The translations under genes were made by a program, and so were the position numbers. Shown in pieces: positions 61,317-64,000 of a stretch of 64,000 bases of DNA. The notes under the pieces were generated by a model. That model was given only the letters and a program-made list of their open reading frames with translations, was not told where the DNA came from and did no database searches. How positions within the stretch are numbered: position 1 is the first letter of the stretch; every line of letters begins with the position of its first letter. This DNA comes from UBA966 sp046350355 (GTDB lineage: Bacteria; Planctomycetota; Phycisphaerae; Phycisphaerales; SM1A02), in assembly GCA_046350355.1 (NCBI GenBank), contig JAXMAN010000001.1, forward strand, positions 992,001 to 1,056,000, in the 5' to 3' direction.

Positions 61317-62181
61317 GAGCGTGTCATGCACTTCACGCCATCGCCTCCGCGACATGCCGCAACATGAGGCACGCGAAGACGAGGTAGTGGAATCCCGCGA
61401 CGGTCTGCGGCAGCCGCTCGTAGTCCTTCGCGAGGCGCCGGAAGCGCGCGGCCCACGCGAAGCTGCGCTCCACCACCCATCTCCTGGGCAGCAGCACGAA
61501 CCCGCGCCGGGCCTGCGGCAGCCGCACGACGTGCAAATGGATGCCACGCTCCGCGGCGTCCTCGGCGGTCTCCTCGCCGGTGTAGCCCTGGTCCACGTAG
61601 GCGAGCTTCACGGAGTCGCCCGTCGCCTCCTGCACCTTCTTGGCCAGCCGCGCCACCTGCGCGCGGTCCTGCTCGCTCGCCGCGGTGAGGTGCAGCTTCA
61701 GCAGCAGGCCAAGCGTGTCCACCGCCGCGTGCACCTTGGAGCCCGTTCGCCGCTTGGCGCCGTCGTAGCCGCCGCGGTGGCCGCTCTCGGGCGTGCCCTG
61801 GAGCCTCCGCCTGTCGATGACCAAGGCGGACGGCTCGGCCTCGCGGCCCAGCGCCAGCCGCATCAGCGCGCGCAGGTCGTGCACGAGCGCCTCGAAGCAT
61901 CTCGCGGCGATCCAGCGCTGCGCCTGCTGGTAGAAGGCCTGCCATGGGGGGAACTCGTGCGGCAGGTAGCGCCAGGGCGAGCCGCTGCGCGCCATCCACC
62001 GCAGCGCGTCGAAGATGTCGCGCAGGCTGTGCTCGCGCTGGGGCGCGTCCTCGCGCATCAGCGTCAGATTCGGCGCGGCCAGCGCCCACTCCTCGTCGGT
62101 CACGTCGCTCGGCTACGGTCTCGGCTTCCTTGCCATGCCGACCCATCGGCAGGATCGTCAGCCAGAGTGCATAACACGCTC
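61317..62181 (-). mobile_element. IS5 family (IS427-type) insertion sequence, 865 bp
   Basis: Inverted ends GAGCGTGTCATGCACT (left) and GAGCGTGTTATGCACT (right, other strand), with a TA target duplication at 61,315-61,316 and 62,182-62,183. One transposase gene on the minus strand. A decayed copy of its left end is at 56,565-56,651. Confidence 0.92.
61333..62103 (-). CDS. IS5 family transposase
   Basis: A 256-residue DDE transposase from GTG 62103: VTDEEWALAAPNL, DALRWMARSGSPWRYLPHEFPPWQ (DUF4096-type N-terminus), then Asp in ALVIDRRRLQGT, Asp in LAYVDQGYTG and Glu in RRWVVERSFAW. An ATG 36 bases upstream (MARKPRP) is followed by a TAG in the same frame, so the first few codons of the usual longer form are broken; GTG is the likely start. 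Confidence 0.93.
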   Translation of the reverse strand: MTDEEWALAAPNLTLMREDAPQREHSLRDIFDALRWMARSGSPWRYLPHEFPPWQAFYQQAQRWIAARCFEALVHDLRALMRLALGREAEPSALVIDRRRLQGTPESGHRGGYDGAKRRTGSKVHAAVDTLGLLLKLHLTAASEQDRAQVARLAKKVQEATGDSVKLAYVDQGYTGEETAEDAAERGIHLHVVRLPQARRGFVLLPRRWVVERSFAWAARFRRLAKDYERLPQTVAGFHYLVFACLMLRHVAEAMA

Positions 62182-62440
62182 TAGACGTCAACGTCGACGC
62201 ATCTATGCCTCCGATTTCCGATGCCCTATCCATTGATTCGGGGACAGTGATCGTTGACGCGGACTCTGGGGTCGCGCTTGAACGGATCGGCGAGCGTTCC
62301 ACCATACAGGGAGCAGTTAGCCGACAACTTGAGCAATTCCGCGTGCCTGAGGTCGGTGGCTGGCGAAGACTTGCGGACCCGGCAATCGCATTCCTCGTGG
62401 TCGGATTCGGTGCAGTGATTCTCATGAGGAGAGGACAAAA

Positions 62441-64000
62441 TTGACTTTGTTGGCTTCGCTCATGGTGGCAGCGGCGCTGATGCTCCCAGCCGCAGGTGAT
62501 AGGCCAGGGGATCCGGAAGCCATTCGGCGGGCCATTTATGGCGTGAACGACGAGATTGGACTAGTAACAGCTTGCGGGCCAATATCAGTTCTTGCTGTTT
62601 GCGATCTAAGGGGAAGGCCGATTTCGCTGAGTCAAGCGATCGAGGACTGCAAATGGACTCCCGAGACGCCTCCAACGCTCAACCAGGTAGCCGAGGTGCT
62701 CGAACGACGATGTGGTGTGCGCCATGCAATAAGGCGGATAGCCACAGAATCGCGCGCTGAATTCTTGGCCAGAGTGCCTACAGGGACTCTATTGGTGCTC
62801 CGGCCAGTGAACGGGACACTCCAGCACCTGGTTGTAGTCCTGCAATCCGACGGCGATGGTGGTGTGCTGGTATTTGACTATCCTGGCGGAATACACCTAA
62901 TGTCAAGCGACGTAGTTCGCGAGCGGTGGGAAGGTGTCGTCGTAATCCAGAGTGGGGACGGAGCCGGATTCTCATTTCTGTGGTCAGGTGTCGCGGTTTC
63001 ATGCGTTGGTGGCGCATGGTTGGCACGGGGACGCAAGCTCCGAAGGATGGCCCGTACAGTTTGTGCTGCAGCCCTTCTCGCCGTGCTGTTTGCGCCCTGG
63101 AGCATAACGCAGGCGTCGGTGGGCGACGGTCCTCCGGCAAAGGCTGCCTTTCCAACGCAGACCTATGCGCTAGGGAGGGTGCCGGAGAACATCACGATCG
63201 AGCGCACTGTTGAGTTGCGCAATCCAACGCAAGCTCCGCTGCAGCTGAAGCGCCCCGTAGAGTCTTGCGGGGCGTGCATCCATGTGGTAGAGGACCTAGC
63301 CGGGAGGATCCTGGCCCCCGGCGAGGCTTTGGCGATCCACATCCAGCTGCGCACGACGGGAAAGCGTGGCAAATTCAGTCCTTGGGTCGTTTTTCTATCG
63401 GAATCTCAGGGAATTCCATTGCTGAAGGTCGAGTACAACGCACAGGTTGCAGCATTCTGGGGATCGGACGATGTAATCAATTTGGGAATAGTTGAAGCTG
63501 GGGCATTAGCCGAGTATTCCTTTGCGGTGTATACGGATTCTCTCGCGGGAGAACCCGAGGTGAGTTGCGTCGGAGTGACTGGCATGCCGGATGCCCACGT
63601 CGAACTGACGCAAGTGAAGTCCAAAGTTGGTGACGGGCCTGTCGCGCTAGCGCGGGGGCAGTTTCGCTGGCGCGCACCTTCTCAAGCGGGTGCGATAAAT
63701 GGCCGGATTGAGTTGCTGGCGGGCGGAACTAGTGGTATGTCACTAACGATTGCGGTTCAGGCGATAGTAGTGCTTCCCAGTCTGGACACCAACGGCCGGA
63801 TATTGCTTGGGACGTGGTGCGTCACTCGGGACAGCACTCGGGAGTTCGTTTTGCCTCCCAAAGCAGCGAGTCGGCTGCAGGCGACTGTGCCCGGAACTGT
63901 CATCCAGACTGGTGCGCCGGAGGTGGACGTCTTGGGCGCGATGGAGTCCGATGGCCGTCTAAGAATTCAGCTGTGCTGGCGCGGAGAGTTTCCGAAGCAC
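62441..64000 (+). CDS. C39-like peptidase fused to DUF1573 (runs off the window)
   Basis: A frame of 520 codons from TTG 62441 that is open to the last base; I checked every codon. Order: signal peptide (about 1-20); a C39-like cysteine peptidase domain with ACGPISVLAVCDL (Cys about residue 46), LQHLVVVLQSDGDGG (His about 129) and FDYPGG (Asp about 147); two transmembrane helices (about 180-195 and 205-222); then a DUF1573 domain, TYALGRVPENITIERTVELRN, SCGACIHVVEDLAGRILAPGEAL, GKRGKFSPWVVF; and a further beta-rich part. C39 peptidases cut leader peptides of exported peptides; the DUF1573 part is a beta-sandwich common in this phylum. Coupled (TTGA) to the gene before it. Confidence 0.78.
   Translation, partial: MTLLASLMVAAALMLPAAGDRPGDPEAIRRAIYGVNDEIGLVTACGPISVLAVCDLRGRPISLSQAIEDCKWTPETPPTLNQVAEVLERRCGVRHAIRRIATESRAEFLARVPTGTLLVLRPVNGTLQHLVVVLQSDGDGGVLVFDYPGGIHLMSSDVVRERWEGVVVIQSGDGAGFSFLWSGVAVSCVGGAWLARGRKLRRMARTVCAAALLAVLFAPWSITQASVGDGPPAKAAFPTQTYALGRVPENITIERTVELRNPTQAPLQLKRPVESCGACIHVVEDLAGRILAPGEALAIHIQLRTTGKRGKFSPWVVFLSESQGIPLLKVEYNAQVAAFWGSDDVINLGIVEAGALAEYSFAVYTDSLAGEPEVSCVGVTGMPDAHVELTQVKSKVGDGPVALARGQFRWRAPSQAGAINGRIELLAGGTSGMSLTIAVQAIVVLPSLDTNGRILLGTWCVTRDSTREFVLPPKAASRLQATVPGTVIQTGAPEVDVLGAMESDGRLRIQLCWRGEFPKH

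Larger units (their letters stand above)
60312..62444 (+). pseudogene. Exported membrane-anchored protein split by an IS5-type element
   Basis: Codons 1-335 lie at 60,312-61,316 and codons 336-421 at 62,184-62,444. Taking out the IS and one TA copy joins CTA to GAC in frame (ATFVEVL then DVNVDASMP), giving a 421-residue protein. It has a signal peptide (SSCILSCVVVLALACIGRADA), a large middle domain without recognised motif (YWWSPERQLVSLRFREP, GRTCIVLAVGCPPTTRIFLSLEDDFLPFRVEHY), and a C-terminal transmembrane helix followed by RRGQN. Its stop overlaps the TTG start of the peptidase gene (TTGA). As it stands the protein is cut after residue 335 plus IS-encoded codons. Confidence 0.8.

Overview
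The window is high-GC bacterial DNA that most resembles a member of the Planctomycetota, probably near the Phycisphaerae. The basis is the repeated dockerin-like ending (D-x-D-G-N-G-x-V-x-G-A-D-L-G), a PAPGALALLGLA-type sorting tail, a planctomycete-style pseudopilin, DUF1573, and a GC-rich codon usage in the first 33 kb. This is inferred from protein families; there is no rRNA marker here.

Positions 1 to 33,170 look like ordinary chromosome. In order they hold a DedA-type membrane protein; a membrane pyrophosphatase (hppA); a bifunctional L-fucose kinase / fucose-1-phosphate guanylyltransferase (fkp) divergent from a sugar mutarotase; an RlmK-like rRNA methyltransferase; a beta-propeller lipid-or-membrane anchored protein; a DUF4956-like lipoprotein; a three-gene NitT/TauT/THI5-type ABC importer; a cluster of exported planctomycete surface proteins (pseudopilin, dockerin protein, PEP-CTERM-like protein); a solitary DNA methyltransferase; a large lipoprotein; a beta-helix protein; tRNA-Arg; fabI; a degenerate MnmE-like GTPase with coaX; a D-amino-acid/branched-chain aminotransferase; a BtpA family protein overlapping a GluR0-like ligand-gated potassium channel; an SDR; gap; a TerC protein; a NarL-type two-component pair; and a dockerin protein. 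Many of these genes have a TANNNT box only 6 to 11 bases before the start codon and no Shine-Dalgarno, which suggests leaderless transcripts.

From the 3' end of an initiator tRNA (33,093-33,166) to the right edge the sequence is a mosaic accessory island of lower GC. It is built from repeated parts: (a) blocks that copy the sequence just downstream of the tRNA, including a terminator hairpin, at about 33.17, 42.6, 43.3 and 45.8 kb; (b) a GGCATAG promoter-like leader that lies 50 bases before a small ORF or its remnant, at 34.7, 36.1, 45.2, 48.8 and 51.1 kb; (c) cargo genes between them (DUF4238, an Mrr-like nuclease, a transglutaminase-like protein, a TPR + LA2681-type HEPN protein, a DUF4411 PIN + ImmA/IrrE pair); and (d) fragments of one IS3 family element.

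The centrepiece is a 3,864 bp module present twice (36,376-40,239 and 51,351-55,214) with, as far as I can see, one base difference. It encodes a DUF2924 protein, a large serine recombinase whose reading frame never closes, and, joined to it out of frame, the 3' part of an Rhs polymorphic-toxin gene. The two copies become unrelated exactly at the end of the Rhs core: copy 1 carries a Hint + TNT (NAD-glycohydrolase type) tip and an immunity-like gene, copy 2 a short hydrophobic tip and a membrane protein. A third 161 bp piece of the same Rhs core is fused in frame to a RepB/ParB-like gene between IS fragments. This looks like a recombinase-linked store of interchangeable Rhs toxin tips.

The right end (59.7-64 kb) has an intact IS3 element with a 4 bp target duplication, a cysteine-rich exported protein, a gene split by an IS5/IS427-type element (removing it restores one 421-residue frame), and a long frame open to the window edge that encodes a C39-like peptidase joined to DUF1573.
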